Source of the DNA: Tupaia tana
Taxonomy: Eukaryota > Chordata > Mammalia > Scandentia > Tupaiidae
Direction: 5' to 3'
DNA length: 64,000 nt
Assembly: GCA_026018925.1 (NCBI GenBank)
Contig: JAKSZU010000013.1
Span: forward strand, 1,488,001 to 1,552,000
Shown here in pieces: positions 1-13,048 of the stretch. The translations under genes and the position numbers were made by a program. The notes beneath the pieces are model-generated. The model worked only from the letters and a program-made list of their open reading frames with translations. It searched no databases and was not told where the DNA came from. Positions within the stretch are counted from its first letter, which is position 1. Every line of letters starts with the position of its first letter.

Positions 1-40
1 TAGTAGCTATGTGTGAGGTAGTGTCTTTTGGTTTCTATTT

Positions 41-114
41 TTGGGTTGTTGGAAAAGTCATGACATCTTTTGTTTTCCAGTACAAAAATGCATCATGACT
101 TTTCTGACAACTCA
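41..114. mobile_element. Mariner-type miniature inverted-repeat element
   Basis: About 74 bp of imperfect palindrome. The left end TTGGGTTGTTGGAAAAGTCA pairs with the right end TGACTTTTCTGACAACTCA, separated by a short A/T-rich core. Two relatives with the same ends lie at 58120-58197 and 58221-58297, and a TA duplication is seen around the first of those. Size and terminal repeats fit a mariner-derived MITE (the human MADE1 class), but this is not the MADE1 sequence. No transposase is encoded. Confidence 0.75.
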
Positions 115-140
115 TTTGCCTAAAATGATTAGTGATAGTG

Positions 141-384
141 AGTGTCTTTTTTCCCCTCTAGGGCACTGGAGAGAGAGAAACAAAGACAAAAAAGGGAAAG
201 TGAGAAACCACCCTCCACTGGGGATGGCCAATTTGCAATCTCTTCTCCATTTTCTTCCTGGGATCTTGGGGGTGCACACACACACACACACACAGCATTA
301 TTTTCAACCACCAGATCCGGGACTTGAACTGTGGTTGGCCATGTCTGAGCCCAGCAATGTAACCACGACATCATCTGCTGGCCC
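141..384 (-). mobile_element. SINE-L, old copy, antisense
   Basis: Reads AGGGCACTGGAGAGAG at the left and ATCTGCTGGCCCA at the right, so it is a minus-strand SINE. It carries a (CA)n run at about 277-294. The flanks AGTGAGTGTCTT and AGTGAGCATCTT look like a decayed target duplication in antisense L1 sequence. Many substitutions mark it as an old copy. Confidence 0.8.
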
Positions 385-603
385 AGTGAGCATCTTCTAA
401 TGTGCTTATTGGCCATTTGTATGTCTTCTTTGGAGACATGTCTTTTCAAGTCCTTGGCCCATTTTTGAATCACATTATTTATTTTCTTGTTGTGCAGTAT
501 GAGGAATTCTCTATATATTCTGGATATTAGTCCCTTTCTAGATATATGATTTGCAAATATTTTCTCCTATCTTGTTAAATTTTTTATTCTGTTGATAATG
601 TGT

Positions 604-894
604 TTTGTTTTTGTTTTTGTTTTTGTTTTTTTTTACTTTTTTCGAAGGGGAGAGGCTTTTGCTATAGGGAGTGTGCACTCGCCAGAAAGACAGAGACAGA
701 GAGACAGAAAGCAAGAAATCACCTTCCAGGGGGAATGGCCACGCTGCAATCCTTCTCCTCCATTCTCCTCTGAGGATCTTGGGCACGCACACACACATGC
801 CTGGTGTGAGTTTAAACCACCGGGTCTGGGACTCAAACTGTGGTCGACTACATGGGAGTCCAGCGACATAGCCATTATGCCAACTACTGGTCCC
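604..894 (-). mobile_element. SINE-L, antisense
   Basis: T-rich start, then AGAGGCTTTTGCTATAGGG, and an end at CAACTACTGGTCCC. The flanks GATAATGTGTTTTG and AATAATGTCTTTTAA are consistent with insertion into the L1 text around 600. Confidence 0.88.
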
Positions 895-925
895 AATAAT
901 GTCTTTTAATGCACAAATTTGTTTG

Positions 926-1203
926 TTTGTTTTTGTTTTTGTTTTAGAGGTTTTTGCTATAGGGCGTGTGCGCTCGCCAGACAGACAGAGAGAGACAGAG
1001 AGATAGAAAGCAAGAAATCACCCCCGGGGGGGGGGGGGGGGATGGCCACGCCTCAATCCCTTCTCCTCCATTCTCCTCTCGGGATCTTGGGCACGTACGC
1101 ACACGCGCCCGGTGTGAGTTTCAAGCCACCGGGTCCAGGACGCAAACCGCGGCCGACTACATGGGAGTCCAGCAACATAGCCATTACGCTAACTGCTGGT
1201 CCC
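926..1203 (-). mobile_element. SINE-L, antisense
   Basis: Complete copy ending AACTGCTGGTCCC, with CpG-bearing text such as CGTACGCACACGCGCCC still present, so it is fairly young. A run of about 15 G lies at 1026-1040 where the consensus has a short C/G tract. The next SINE abuts it directly. Confidence 0.9.
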
Positions 1204-1462
1204 TTGTTTGTTTGTTTTTAGAGAGAGATTTTTGTTATAGGGCACGTGCACTCACCAGAAAGATAAAGACAGAGAGACAGAAAGTGAGAAATAACCTCCC
1301 GGGGGGGTGGCCATACGCACTCCCTTCTCCTCCATTCTCCTCTTGGGATCTTGGGCATTCATGCACCCTGCATGAGTTTTAAGCCCAGCAGGTCTGGAAC
1401 TCGAACCGAGGTCAACTATGTGGGAGCTCAGCGATGTAACCATTATGCCATCTGCTGGTCCC
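1204..1462 (-). mobile_element. SINE-L, antisense
   Basis: Begins in TTGTTTGTTTG, continues AGAGAGATTTTTGTTATAGGG and ends ATCTGCTGGTCCC. It lies tail to head against the previous copy, which suggests it used that copy's T-rich tract as target. Confidence 0.87.
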
Positions 1463-1497
1463 ATAATGCACACGTTTTTAAATTTCTTTTCTGTTAA

Positions 1498-1700
1498 GGT
1501 TTATTTATTTATTCAGACACATAGAGAGGAGTGTAAAGAGAGAGACACTCCTAAGAGGGTCTTCATGCCATAACCCACCCCAGCCTTCGCCAGCCCAAGC
1601 AAGAATACGCACACCTGGCATCCACAGGGACCTCTGGGACATGGACCCAGGACCTTCCTGTGTAGGTCCAGCCGAATTACTCCTGGGCCATCATCTGTGT
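1498..1700. repeat. Unclassified SINE-like segment
   Basis: Starts with TTTATTTATTTATTC and holds GAGAGAGACACTCC and an ACACCTGGCATCC stretch. The layout resembles an antisense SINE, but the text does not align convincingly with the SINEs elsewhere in the window. It interrupts antisense L1 sequence. It could be a very old SINE-L or another family. Confidence 0.35.
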
Positions 1701-2260
1701 CCTTTCTGGTGTTATTGTCACCTGCACCTTTGTATCATGTCCAAGAAGTCATTGCCAAATTCAAGTTGTGAAGTTTCTCCCTATGTTTTCTTTTAAGACT
1801 TTAATATTAGATATTTGATCCATTTTAAAATAGCTTTTGAATATAGTGCCAAATAAGGGTCCACCTTTGTTTTTTGCACATGGATCCCCAATTTCCTGGA
1901 AATTCCCACTGAATAGTCTTGGAACCCTTGTCAGAAATCATTTCAACATATATGTGAGAGCATATTTCTGGGCTTCTCTCCTACTCCATTGCCCTGTGTG
2001 TCTGACTATGCTAGCACTGCACTATTTTGATTACTGTAGGCTTAGTGGTAAATTTTGAAATTAGAGAGTATGCGTTCTGCCTCCCTCCCTGGCGGTTAGT
2101 GCTGCGAGTGCGGAGTGAGTGCTCCAGGCTCGGGACACACATTTATTATTTTAAAACTCCAAAAAAATCTTTTAAAAATCTTTTTAAAAAAACTCAAAAA
2201 CTTTACCAAAAATCCATGTCTCCCTCGCCGGAGACTTTTATTTTTTTTTCTTCCTCTTTT

Positions 2261-5118
2261 TTTTTTTTCTTTTTTTTCATTTTTTTATACATTCAATTAC
2301 CTTTTTTAGCTTACGAAGTGAATATTTCACTATGTGAACATTTCTCCCTAGTCTAGTTGGTTAAACATCATTAGAGGATACTGTGAACATCTGTATGCCA
2401 AGAAACAAGACAATCTGGACGAGATGGACAAATTCCTGGAGACGTATAATCTACCAAGATTGAGCCAGGAGGATATAAAAAGTCTGAATAGGCCCATAAT
2501 AAGCCAGGAGATTGAATCAGTAATAAATAACCTCCCAACAAAGAAAAGTCCTGCCCCTGGTGGCTTCACCTCTGAATTCTACAAAACTTTTATAGATGAG
2601 TTAACCCCCATTCTGCTCAAGTTATTTCTAAAGATCCAAAAAGTTGACTCTCTTCCTAATTCATTATATGAAGCCTCCATCACCCTTATCCTTAAAACAG
2701 ATAAGGACAAGACAAGGAAGAATATAGACACAAAGATTCTCAACAAGATACTAGCAAATCGTATCCAACAACTTATAAAAAAGATTATACATTATGATCA
2801 GATAGGCTTTATTCCAGGAATGCAAGTTTGTTTCAACATATGCAAAACCATAAATGTAATACACTATATTAACAGGAAAAAAGATAAAAACGATATGATT
2901 ATATCAATTGATGCAGAAAAAGCATTTGATAAGATACAACATCCCTTCATAATCAAGACTGTCAGCAAAATTGGCATAGAAGGGCCATTTCTCAATACAA
3001 TAAAAGCCATCTATGAAAAACCCATAGCGAACATCATCCTGAATGGAGAAAAGCTGAAAGCTTTCCCACTAAACACAGGAACAAGACAAGGATGCCCACT
3101 TTCTCCACTCCTTTTCAATATAGTACTGGAAGTCCTCGCCAACACAATCAGAAAAGAAGAAAAAATAAAAGACATCCAAATTGGAAAAGAAGAGGTAAAA
3201 CTCTCTCTATTCACAGATGACATGATTTTATATGTAGAAGACCCAATGGTTCCCAATAAAAAATTTCTGGAAGTAATACATGAATACATTAAAGTTGCAG
3301 GATACAAAATCAATATACAGAAATCTATAGCATTTCTATATACGAGCAACAGGCACACTGAGATTGAACTGAAAAAATTTATTCCATTTACCCTAGCCAC
3401 AAAAAGTATAAGATACTTAGGGATAAATCTAGCCACAGAAATGAAAGACCTCCACAAGGAAAACTATGAGAAGCTAAAAGAAATTGAAAATAACACAAAA
3501 AAGTGGAAGGACATCCCATGTTCCTGGATTAGAAGAATTAATATAATCAAAATGGCAATTCTACCCAAATTAATCTACATATTTAATGCAATGCCAATAA
3601 AGTACTGGACACATTCTTCACAGATCTAGAAAAGACAATCATACTATTTGTCTGGAATCATAAAAGACTTTGTATTGCCAAAGCAATCGTGCACAAGAAG
3701 AGTGGAGTGGGCGGCATCTCACTCCCTGACCCAAAAAATATACTACAAAGCTGTGGTAATCAAAACAGCATGGTACGGGCACCGAAACAGACATGTGGAC
3801 CAATGGAACAGAATAGGGTCCTTAGAAATAAATTCCCAAACATAACAACTGATTTTTGACAAGGGGTACCAGTCAATCCAATGGAAAAAGGAAAACCTCT
3901 TCAGCAAATGGTGCTGGAAAAACTGGATTTTCACCTGCAGAAAGATGAATCTGAACTCCTACCTCTCACCTCTGATAATAATTAAGTCAAGGTGGATCAA
4001 AGATCTAAATCTTAAGACCTCAAACTATTAAACTGCTCCTAGAAAACATGGGGGAAACTCTGGGAGACATTGGGATAGAGAAAGACTTCTTAAAATAAGA
4101 CCCCCATAGCACAGTCACTAGTCCCCAAAATAGACAAGTGGGATTACATCAGACTAAGAAGTTTCTGCATGGCAAAAGACACAGTAATTAATGTGAACCG
4201 ACAGCCCTCAGAATGGGAAAATATTTTTGTAAATTATGCATCAGGTAAGGGACTGATAACAAGAATACACAAGGAACTCAAGCAGCTGTTTGGAAAAAAG
4301 ATGATCAACCCTATTAAAAGATGGGAGAATTAGTTGAAAAAAAAAAAACACTCTAAAGATGACATACGAATAGCCAAAAGGCATATGAAAAAATGCTCAA
4401 CATCCGTCATCATAAGGGAAATGCAGATCAAAACAACAATGAGATACCACCTAACCCCAGTCAGAATGTCTAAGATTGAAAAAGAAACAAAAAAATGATA
4501 AGTTTTGGTGGGGATGTGGTGAAAGGGGAACTCTCTTACACTGCTGGTGGGGATATAAATTAGTCCAGCCACTGTGGAGAACAATTTGGAGACTCCTCAA
4601 AAATCTACAAATAGAACTACCATATGATCCAGCAATCCCACTCCTTGGTATCTACCCAAAAGACAGAATTCTTAATCAAAAAAGTGCTTGCACATCAATG
4701 TTTATTGTGGCACTATTCACAATTGCTAAGACATGGAACCAACCCAAATGCCCCCGAACAGATGAATGGATTGAAAAGCTGTGGCACATATACTGTATGG
4801 AATACTATTCAGCCATAAAAAAAAAAAAATCCTGGCTTTGACAGAAAGTGGAAGAATATGGAAGATTTATTGCTGAGTGAGGCAAGCCAGGCTATGAAGG
4901 AGAGATATTGTATGTCCCCACTTAATATATACCGAGTGTCTGCGCTCTATGACTGAAACTGATTGACTAAAAGATATGCAAACACGATAAATGGGTGTAA
5001 ATACCAGATATAGTGTATGTAGAAGAGTAGGGCCTGAGGAAGGACATTTAGAAGAAAAATAGACAAAGCATTAATGGTACAAGGAAATATAGTATTATCT
5101 GTTGAAGATATTTTATAG
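2261..5118. mobile_element. 5'-inverted (twin-primed) L1 inside the PABPC1 5' UTR
   Basis: A perfect 15-bp target duplication TTTTCTTCCTCTTTT sits at 2246-2260 and 5119-5133. The pre-insertion text across it matches the expected PABPC1 5' UTR. Inside, a poly(T) stretch and about 85 bp of antisense sequence (2261-2355) precede a long sense-strand L1 body (2356-5118) that has no A tail at its right end. That arrangement is a minus-strand insertion whose 5' part was inverted by twin priming: T tail and 3' tip at the left, inverted ORF2 to 3' UTR at the right. The right target end TTTT|AT fits an L1 endonuclease site. Confidence 0.85.
2356..4841 (+). pseudogene. L1 ORF2 remnant (reverse transcriptase part)
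   Basis: The inverted L1 body still has a 401-codon open frame at 2424-3629. It begins in the linker between endonuclease and reverse transcriptase and runs through the RT palm. Motif A ([12 protein letters not shown], Asp from 2910) and the catalytic FTDD box (3210-3221, FADD in most L1s) are visible, so both Asp residues of the pair are kept. Past 3629 it continues with stops and shifts to the usual C-terminal text (EYYSAIKKKK, about 4800-4835). Endonuclease and ORF1 are absent through 5' truncation. It cannot make a full protein. The long frame argues for modest age. Confidence 0.9.
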
Positions 5119-5463
5119 TTTTCTTCCTCTTTTATAAAATAACCCAGTGAAGCAGCCAAGTCCCACCCGCCCACTCGTGGCCCCACAGCAGCTCCAAGAA
5201 GGAACTAAGAAACCGAGGCCTTCCGGCTGCCTGGACCCGACATCACCACTCTCGCTCCCAGCCTGCAGCCAGCAGCCCCAAGGCAACGCATCGACCCTGT
5301 TCTGTGGCCGTTGAGTAGTTTTCGATTCTGGCTGATTTTTGTCCCTCTGTGCTGGCCCCGCTCCCCTCCTCCCAGCTCTGCCCCAGCCCCAGCACTCGCT
5401 CTCCTCTCACAGAAAGGTCATGGCCTGTGGCCCTGTGGGCAGCCATGCCAAGATAAACCCTAG

Positions 5464-6737
<1,274 letters not shown>

Positions 6738-7310
6738 TAGGACCAAGTCCTTGCTGGACTGCTCAGGGTGCCAGACCTGATCCATTCCAAAATGTGCCTG
6801 ATGCTATCCGCCCAGCTGCTCTTAGACCACCATTTAGTACTATGAGACCAGCTTCTCCACAGGTTCCACGAGTCATGTCAACACAACGTGTTGCTAACAC
6901 ATCAACACAGACAGTGGGTCCACGTCGTGCTGCTGCAGCAGCTGCTCCTGCTGTCCGCACCATTCCACAATATAAATATGCTGCGGGAGTTCGCAATCCT
7001 CAACATCTTAATGCACAGCTGCAAGTCACCATGCAACAGCCCGCTGTTCGTGTACAAGGACAGGAACCTTTGACTACTTCCATGTTGGCATCTGCCCCTC
7101 CTCAAGAGCAAAAGCAAATGTTGGGTGAACGGCTGTTTCCTCTTATTCAAGCCATGTACCCTACTCTTGCTGGTAAAATCACTGGCATGTTGTTGGAGAC
7201 TGATAATTCAGAACTTCTTCATATGCTTGAGTCTCCAGAGTCTCTCCATTCTAAGGTTGATGAAGCTGTAGCAGTACTACAAGCCCACCAAGCTAAAGAG
7301 ACTGCTCAAA

Positions 7311-7564
7311 GGGGCCAGCAGTTAGCATAATGGCTATGTCGCTGGACTCCCATGTAGTCGACCACGGTTCGCATCCCGGACCCAGGGGCTTAAACACGCA
7401 CCGGGCACGTGTGCGTGCGTGCCCAAGATCCCGAGAGGAGAATGAAGGAGAAGGGATTGTGGCATGGCCATCCCCCCTGTGGGGTGATTTCTCACTTTCT
7501 GTCTCTTTCTGTCTGGCGAGCGCACGTGCCCTATAGCAAAAACCTCTCTGGAAAAAAAAAAAAA
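7311..7564 (+). mobile_element. SINE-L in the last PABPC1 codons
   Basis: Starts GGGGCCAGCAGTTAGCATAA and ends CCCTATAGCAAAAACCTC plus an A run. Target copies GAGACTGCTCAAA (left) and GAGGCTGCTCAAA (right) are PABPC1 coding text, so the insertion came after retrocopy formation. Confidence 0.95.
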
Positions 7565-7705
7565 GAGGCTGCTCAAAAGAAAGCAGTTAACAGTGCCACT
7601 GGTGTTCCAACTGTTTAAAATTGATCAGGGACCACAAAAAGAAACTTGCCCTCACAAAAAGAAACTTGCACTTCACTGAAGAAAAATATCTAACCATCAA
7701 AAAAC

Positions 7706-7969
7706 TGGGACCAGCAGTTAGCATAATGGCTATGTCGCTGGACTCCCATGTAGTCGACTGTGGTTTGAGTCCCGGGCCCAGTGGCTTAAAACTCATGCTG
7801 GGCATGTGTGCGTGTGCCCAAGATCCCGAGAGGAGAAAGAAGGAGAAGGGATTGCGGTGTGGCCATCCCCCGTGGGGGGTGTTTTCTCGCTTTCTGTCTG
7901 TCTGTCTGGTGAGCACATGCACCCTATAGCAAAAACCTCTCCAAAAAATAAATAAATAAAAATAAATAA
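7706..7969 (+). mobile_element. SINE-L in the PABPC1 3' UTR
   Basis: Head GGGACCAGCAGTTAGCATAA, tail (AAAT)n to 7969. Left and right flanks both carry an ACATCAAAAAA-type string from the 3' UTR, the target duplication. The B box reads GGTTTGAGTCC. Confidence 0.93.
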
Positions 7970-8389
7970 ACATCAAAAAAAACTTAAATATTATGGAAAA
8001 AAATCTCAAAATATAAAATAAACAAAAAAAGGAAAGGAATCTTTGAACCTTATGTACCGAGCAAATGCCAGGTCTAGCAAACATAATGCTAGTCCTAGAT
8101 TACTTACTGATTTAAAAACAAAAAAAAAAAAAAAACACAAAATAATAGTAAAATATAAAAACGAATGTTTTATAAACCCTGAAAAAATAATTTACAGCAA
8201 AGTACAAAAATTTAAAGCATTCCTTTCTTTAATTTTGTAATTCTTTACTGTGGATTAGCTCAGGGTGTCGGTCTGTTTTAAGTAACAGAATTGATAACTG
8301 AGCAAGGAAATGTAATTTGGATTATAAAATTCTTGCTTTAATAAAAATTCATTAAACACCAAAAAAAAAAAAGTATGAGTTCTACAACT

Positions 8390-8631
8390 TTTTTTTTTGA
8401 GAGGTTTTTTCTGTAGGGTGCGTGTGCTTGCCGGAAAGACAGAGTCAGAAAGTGAGAAATCACCCCCCACCCCCTGGGGATGGCCACGCCACAATCCCTT
8501 CTCTATTCTCTCAGGATCTTAGGCACACACATGTGCCTGGTGTGAGTTTAAGCCTCTGGGTCTGGTACTCGAACTGCAGTCAACTATGTGGGAGTCCACC
8601 GACATAGCCATTAGGCCATCTGCTGGTCTCC
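8390..8631 (-). mobile_element. SINE-L, antisense, just past the PABPC1 tail
   Basis: T-rich left end, AGAGGTTTTTTCTGTAGGG, right end CATCTGCTGGTCTCC. The text CCAACTTTTT on the right and CAACTTTTTT on the left suggest a short target repeat in the resumed antisense L1. Confidence 0.87.
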
Positions 8632-9133
8632 CAACTTTTTTCTTTTTCAAGATTGTTTGGGATTTGGAGTTCCTTGATATTCCATATGAATTTTTAGGAT
8701 GGATTTTTTTTATATGTAGGGGAAAAAAAGGTCATTGAAATTGCAATAGGGATTGTTTTGAATATGTAGATTGTCTAAAGTAATCTTTTCTACATTTTAG
8801 GATTTGAACAGTATAAAGTCTTCTAATTCATGAATATATCTTTCCTTTTATTTATGTCTTATTTAATTTCTTAAACATCATTTCCTTTTTTACTTAATAT
8901 TCCTTTGTATAAATGTCATAGTGTTCATACATTGGTTAAATATGGACAGTTGGGTTTCTACCTCTTTACTATTGCAAATAATAATGCTATTATGAACATT
9001 GGTATACAGTATGTAATTTAGCCCCTGCTGTCAGTTCTTTTGGATATGTCTAGGAATCAAATACTGTATCATATGGTTTTTCTACATTTATCTTTCTGAA
9101 GAACTGTCATACTGTTTTCCATATCAGGTGCAT

Positions 9134-9392
9134 CTTTTTTTTTTTTTTTGAGAGGTTTTTGCTATAGGGCACGTGTGCTCGCCAGACAGACAGAGACAGA
9201 GAGATAGAAAGCGAGAAATCACCCCCCAGGGCGGATAGCCATGCCGCAATCCCTTTGCCTCCATTCTCCTCAGAGGATCTTGAGCATGCACACGCACCCG
9301 GCGTGAGTTTTAAGCCACCAGGTCCAGGACGCGAACCGCAGTCGACTACATGGGAGTCCAGCGACATAACCATTACACTGACTGCTGGTCCC
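9134..9392 (-). mobile_element. SINE-L, antisense, with target duplication
   Basis: T tract at the left, GCTATAGGGCACGTG, and ACTGCTGGTCC at the right. CAGGTGCAT occurs directly on both sides (about 9125-9133 and 9392-9400) as the target duplication. Confidence 0.92.
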
Positions 9393-10064
9393 AGGTGCAT
9401 AATTTTATATTATCTCATGGAGTGAACAAGCATTCCAATTTCTCTACATCTTTGACAGCACTCATTATCTACCCCCTCTTTGTTTTTAAATATTAGTCAT
9501 TCTGATGGGTATGATATGATATCTTATTATGACTTCTATTTGATTTCCATCTGATTAGTGATGTTGAACATCTTTACATGTGCTTATTGGACATGCATGT
9601 GTCTTTTTTTGGAGAAATGTCTATGTAAACCCTTTAGTCATTTTTTATTTAGGTGGTTGGGGTTTTGCTACACAGTTGTAGGAATTCTTTATATATACTG
9701 GCTACTAATCTCTTATCAGATCTATGATTTGTAAATATTTCCTTTCATTCAGTCAGTCCTTTTTTCACTCTCTTGGTAGTATCCTTTGATACACAGAAGT
9801 TTTTAATTTTTGTAAAGTGTGATTAGCCTATTTTTTATTTTTACTTATGTTCTTTGTGTTATATCCATGAAATAATTACCAAATACAATGTCATGATGAT
9901 TTTCTCCCTGTGACTTTTTCTAAGACCTTTATAGGCTTAGCTCTTACATTTAGGTCATTTATCTATGTTAACTTCTGTATATTGTTTAAATTAAGGGTCC
10001 ACTGTCATCCTTTTGTACGCGGATATCAGTTTTCTCAGAAGAATTTGTTGAAAAGAATCTCCTA

Positions 10065-10318
10065 GGGGACTAGCAAATGGCATAATGGTTTTGTTGCTGG
10101 ATGCCCATATACTAGACAGCAATTCATATCCCAGACCCAGTGGCTTAAAACTCAGGCTGAGAACGTGTATGTGTGTGCCCAAGATCCTGAGAGGAGAGTG
10201 GAAAAGAAGGGATTGTGGCATGGCCATCCCCTCTGGAGGGTAATTTCTTGCTTTCTGTCTCTCTGTCTCTCCAGCAAGTGTATGCACCCCATAGCAAAAA
10301 TTTCTCTTAAAAAAAAAT
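10065..10318 (+). mobile_element. SINE-L, sense
   Basis: Head GGGGACTAGCAAATGGCATA, degraded B box, body GCCCAAGATCCTGAGAGG, tail CATAGCAAAAATTTCTC plus A9. It lies in antisense L1 text. Moderately diverged. Confidence 0.86.
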
Positions 10319-10430
10319 CAATTGGCCATATATATGCAAAAGTTTATTTCTGGATTCTCTCTTCTGTTCCATTGGTCTACATGTGTATCCTTTTGCCAAT
10401 ATCGTACTTTTTTTTTTAACTACCACAACT

Positions 10431-10604
10431 TTTTTTTTTTCCAGAGAGAGACAGAAATGGAGAGGGAAAAGACACTCCCTCCAGTTGGGCACGGTCATAT
10501 CACAATCATTTCTTCTCCATGTCCCCATCCTGCCTGATTTTGAGAATATACACATGTGTATTTGAACCACACAGCCCCTTAGTCAGCAGGCCATGGCTGG
10601 CCCC
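10431..10604 (-). mobile_element. Old antisense SINE, partial
   Basis: T run followed by CCAGAGAGAGACAGAAATGG, ending CATGGCTGGCCCCAC. The middle is shortened and the head is poorly conserved. Probably an old SINE-L relative. Confidence 0.6.
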
Positions 10605-12209
10605 ACACTATTTCGTAACTGTAGCTTTGCACGAAGTTCTAAGGTCAGGAAATGTGAGTCCTCCAGCTTTGTTCTTTTCGAGATCATTTGGCTCAGGGAT
10701 TCCTCGAGAATCCATGTGAATTTTAGGATGAGTTTTTCTATATCTTGAAAAAATGCTTTTAAGATTTTGATAGAAATTGTAGTTATCTGTAGATTGCTTT
10801 GGGTATTATGAACAATTTAATGTACTAAGTCTTTTAATTCATGAACATGATCTTCCCATTTATGTATATTTTAATTTATTTTGCCAGTGTTGTAGTTTTC
10901 AGTATGCAAATCTTTCAATTTCTGATTAAATCTATTTCCAAGTATTTTATTCCTTTGAATGCGAGTGCAGATGGAATTGTTTATGTAATTTCCTTTTTGG
11001 ATTGTTCATAGTTGTATGTAGAAATACAACTAATTTTTGCTTGTTGATTGTGTTTCCTGTAACTTTGTTGAATTCGTTGATTATTTCTGACAGTTATTTT
11101 GTCAGTTCTTTAGGGTTCTCTACATATAAGCTCATGTAGTCTTCAAACACAGATCATTTAACCCGATTCGTTCCAATGTGCATGCCTGGAATTCCTCCCT
11201 CCCCCACCCCGCTGATTTCCTTGCCTAGAACTTCTAATACTGTGTTCAATAGAAGTGGTGAAAGCAGGTATCCTTTTATTATTCCTGTCCTTAGAAAGTT
11301 CTCAGTCTTTTACTATTGAGTATGATGATCACTATGGACTTTATGGATTTTCATATATGGCCTTTAAAATGATGACTACATTTTTATTCTATTCCTAACT
11401 TACTGAATATTTTTACTAAAAAACGACGTTGACTTTTGTTAAATGCTTTTTCTGCATCAGCTGAGATAATTAGGTGTTATTTATCCTTCACACTGTTAAT
11501 GTTGCGTGTTACATTGTTTTTCATATGTTGAACTACCCATGCATTTCTGAGCTAAACCTCACCTGTTACGGTATGTAATTCTTCTAATATGTTACTGAAT
11601 TCAATTTACTAGTGTTTTGTTGATAATTTCCTACATCAGTGTTCATCAGAAGTATTTGTAATTTTTGTGTCTTGAGATACATTTATCTGACTTTTGTATC
11701 AGAGTAATGCTTGCTTTACAGAATGAGTTAGGAAGTATTCCTTCCTCTTCAATTTTTTTGGAAGAATTTAAGATAGATTGGTGTTAATTCTCTAAATGTT
11801 TGATAGAATTCACCAATGAAGCCATCTGGTCTAGACCTTTTCTTGTTGAGAGGTTTTTGATTACTGTTTCAGTCTCACTACTTGTTATAGATCCTTTCAG
11901 GTTTTGTTTCTTTTTGAGTCAGTTTTGGTAATTTGTGTGTTCCTAGGAATTTGTCCATTTTATCTAAGATAACCAATTAGGTAACTAAAACTTTGCCAAT
12001 TTTGATGGTCTTTTCAAAGAACCAACTCTTGGTTTCATTAATTTTCTCTATAGTTTTTCTACTTTCTATTTTGTTTATGTATGCTGTAATCTTTATGATG
12101 TCTTTCCTTTTGTTAGATTTGGGGTTTTCTAGTTGCTTAGGGTACTACTAGAGGATTGTTTCTATCGATTAGTTTTTTTTTTATTTTTCTTGTGAGTGGA
12201 TACCTTCCT

Positions 12210-12488
12210 GTTTTTTTTTTTTTTTTTTTTCTTTTCTTTCTTTTTGAGAGGTTTTTCCTATAGGGCGCATGCACTCACCAGAAAGACAGAGAGATATAGA
12301 GACAGAAAGCAAGAAATCACCCTCCATGGGGAATGGCCACACCACAATCCCTTCTCTTCCAGTCTCCTCTCGGGATCTTGGGCACACACACACACCCGGC
12401 GTGAGTTTAAGCCACCTGGTCTGGGACTCAAAACGCAACAACTACATGGGAGTCCAGCGATGTAGCCATTATGCCATCTGCCGGTCCC
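12210..12488 (-). mobile_element. SINE-L, antisense
   Basis: Long T/CT tract, GAGAGGTTTTTCCTATAGGG, right end CATCTGCCGGTCCC. The body keeps CTCGGGATCTTGGGC. It lies at the 5' margin of the antisense L1. Confidence 0.9.
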
Positions 12489-12779
12489 TATTCCTATTTT
12501 ATTTTCTTTGGATTTAAATTCACTAAATTTCTCTTTGAGTCTGAACTGCTATTAAATATATCCATTGAGTTTTCATTTTGGCTACTGTATTTTTCAATTG
12601 GAGAATTCTCCAATTGTATTTTTCAATTGGAGAATTGTATTTTTCAATGGGAGAATTGCGATACACATCTCTGGTGTATCTCTTTTAAAAAAAGAGTTTC
12701 CAGCTCTGCCAAAATCCCCAGTCTTCTGTCTTCTCACCTAGTATTTCATAGTTTCTATTTTCTCTTTCACCTAGTTTTT
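12489..12779. other. AT-rich stretch, possible L1 remnant
   Basis: No gene seen. TTTATTTTCTTTGGATTTAA and nearby text could be decayed antisense L1. It contains a short tandem array with a 22-bp palindrome. Confidence 0.4.
12592..12656. repeat. Short tandem repeat with a perfect 22-bp palindrome
   Basis: Three imperfect copies of a unit like TATTTTTCAATTGGAGAATT. At 12595-12616 the sequence is its own reverse complement (CAATTGGAGAA then its mirror), centred on an EcoRI-type GAATTC. Confidence 0.75.
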
Positions 12780-13048
12780 TTTTTTTTTTTTTCTTTTTCG
12801 GAGAGATTTTCGCTATAGGGCGCGTGCGCTCACCAGACAGAGAGAGACATTAGAGACAGAAAGCGAGAGATCACCCCCCCTGGGGATGGTCACACCACAA
12901 TCCCTTTCTCCTCCATTCTCCTCTCGGGATCTTGGGCACGCACGTACACGTGCCCGGCATGAGTTTTAAGCCACCGGGTCCGGGACGCGAACCGTGGTCG
13001 ACTACGTGGGAGTCCAGCGACATAGCCATTACGCTAACTGCTGGTTCC
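12780..13048 (-). mobile_element. SINE-L, antisense, young
   Basis: Right end CTAACTGCTGGTTCC. The TCTCTTTCACCTAGTTTT text before the T tract is repeated as CTCTTTCACCTAGTTTT just after the SINE, a long target duplication. CpGs in CGCGAACCGTGGTCGAC are kept. Confidence 0.93.

Larger units (their letters stand above)
385..2066 (-). mobile_element. Antisense L1 fragment, first part
   Basis: The plus strand reads as the complement of the L1 ORF2 3' half and nearby sequence, for example TGTGCTTATTGGCCATTTGT and GATTTGCAAATATTTTCTCC. The non-SINE part (385-603, 895-925, 1463-2066) is one L1 with three SINEs inserted. It resumes at 8386 beyond the PABPC1 pseudogene, so the retrocopy landed inside it. 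There is no intact frame. The divergence suggests an old L1 subfamily. Confidence 0.8.
8632..12185 (-). mobile_element. Antisense L1 (two overlapping copies), ORF2 to 3' region
   Basis: 8632 to about 8890 continues the L1 interrupted at 2066. From about 8890 a second antisense L1 starts at its 3' side (TACCTCTTTACTATTGCAAA and following). It runs through the complement of ORF2 to about 12185, where text such as CAACTCTTGGTTTCATTAAT is the RT region. Three SINEs (9134, 10065, 10431) interrupt it. Every frame of the complement is riddled with stops, so this is a dead, old copy. Confidence 0.8.

Noticed and set aside
2424..3629. 401-codon L1 frame considered as an active reverse transcriptase gene
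   Set aside because: It has no endonuclease or ORF1, stops before the C-terminal third, and lies in the inverted part of a truncated insertion.
7316..7600. Short frames recurring across the window with motifs such as YSKNLS or [11 protein letters not shown]
   Set aside because: These are translations of the SINE in one or another frame and recur at every SINE copy.
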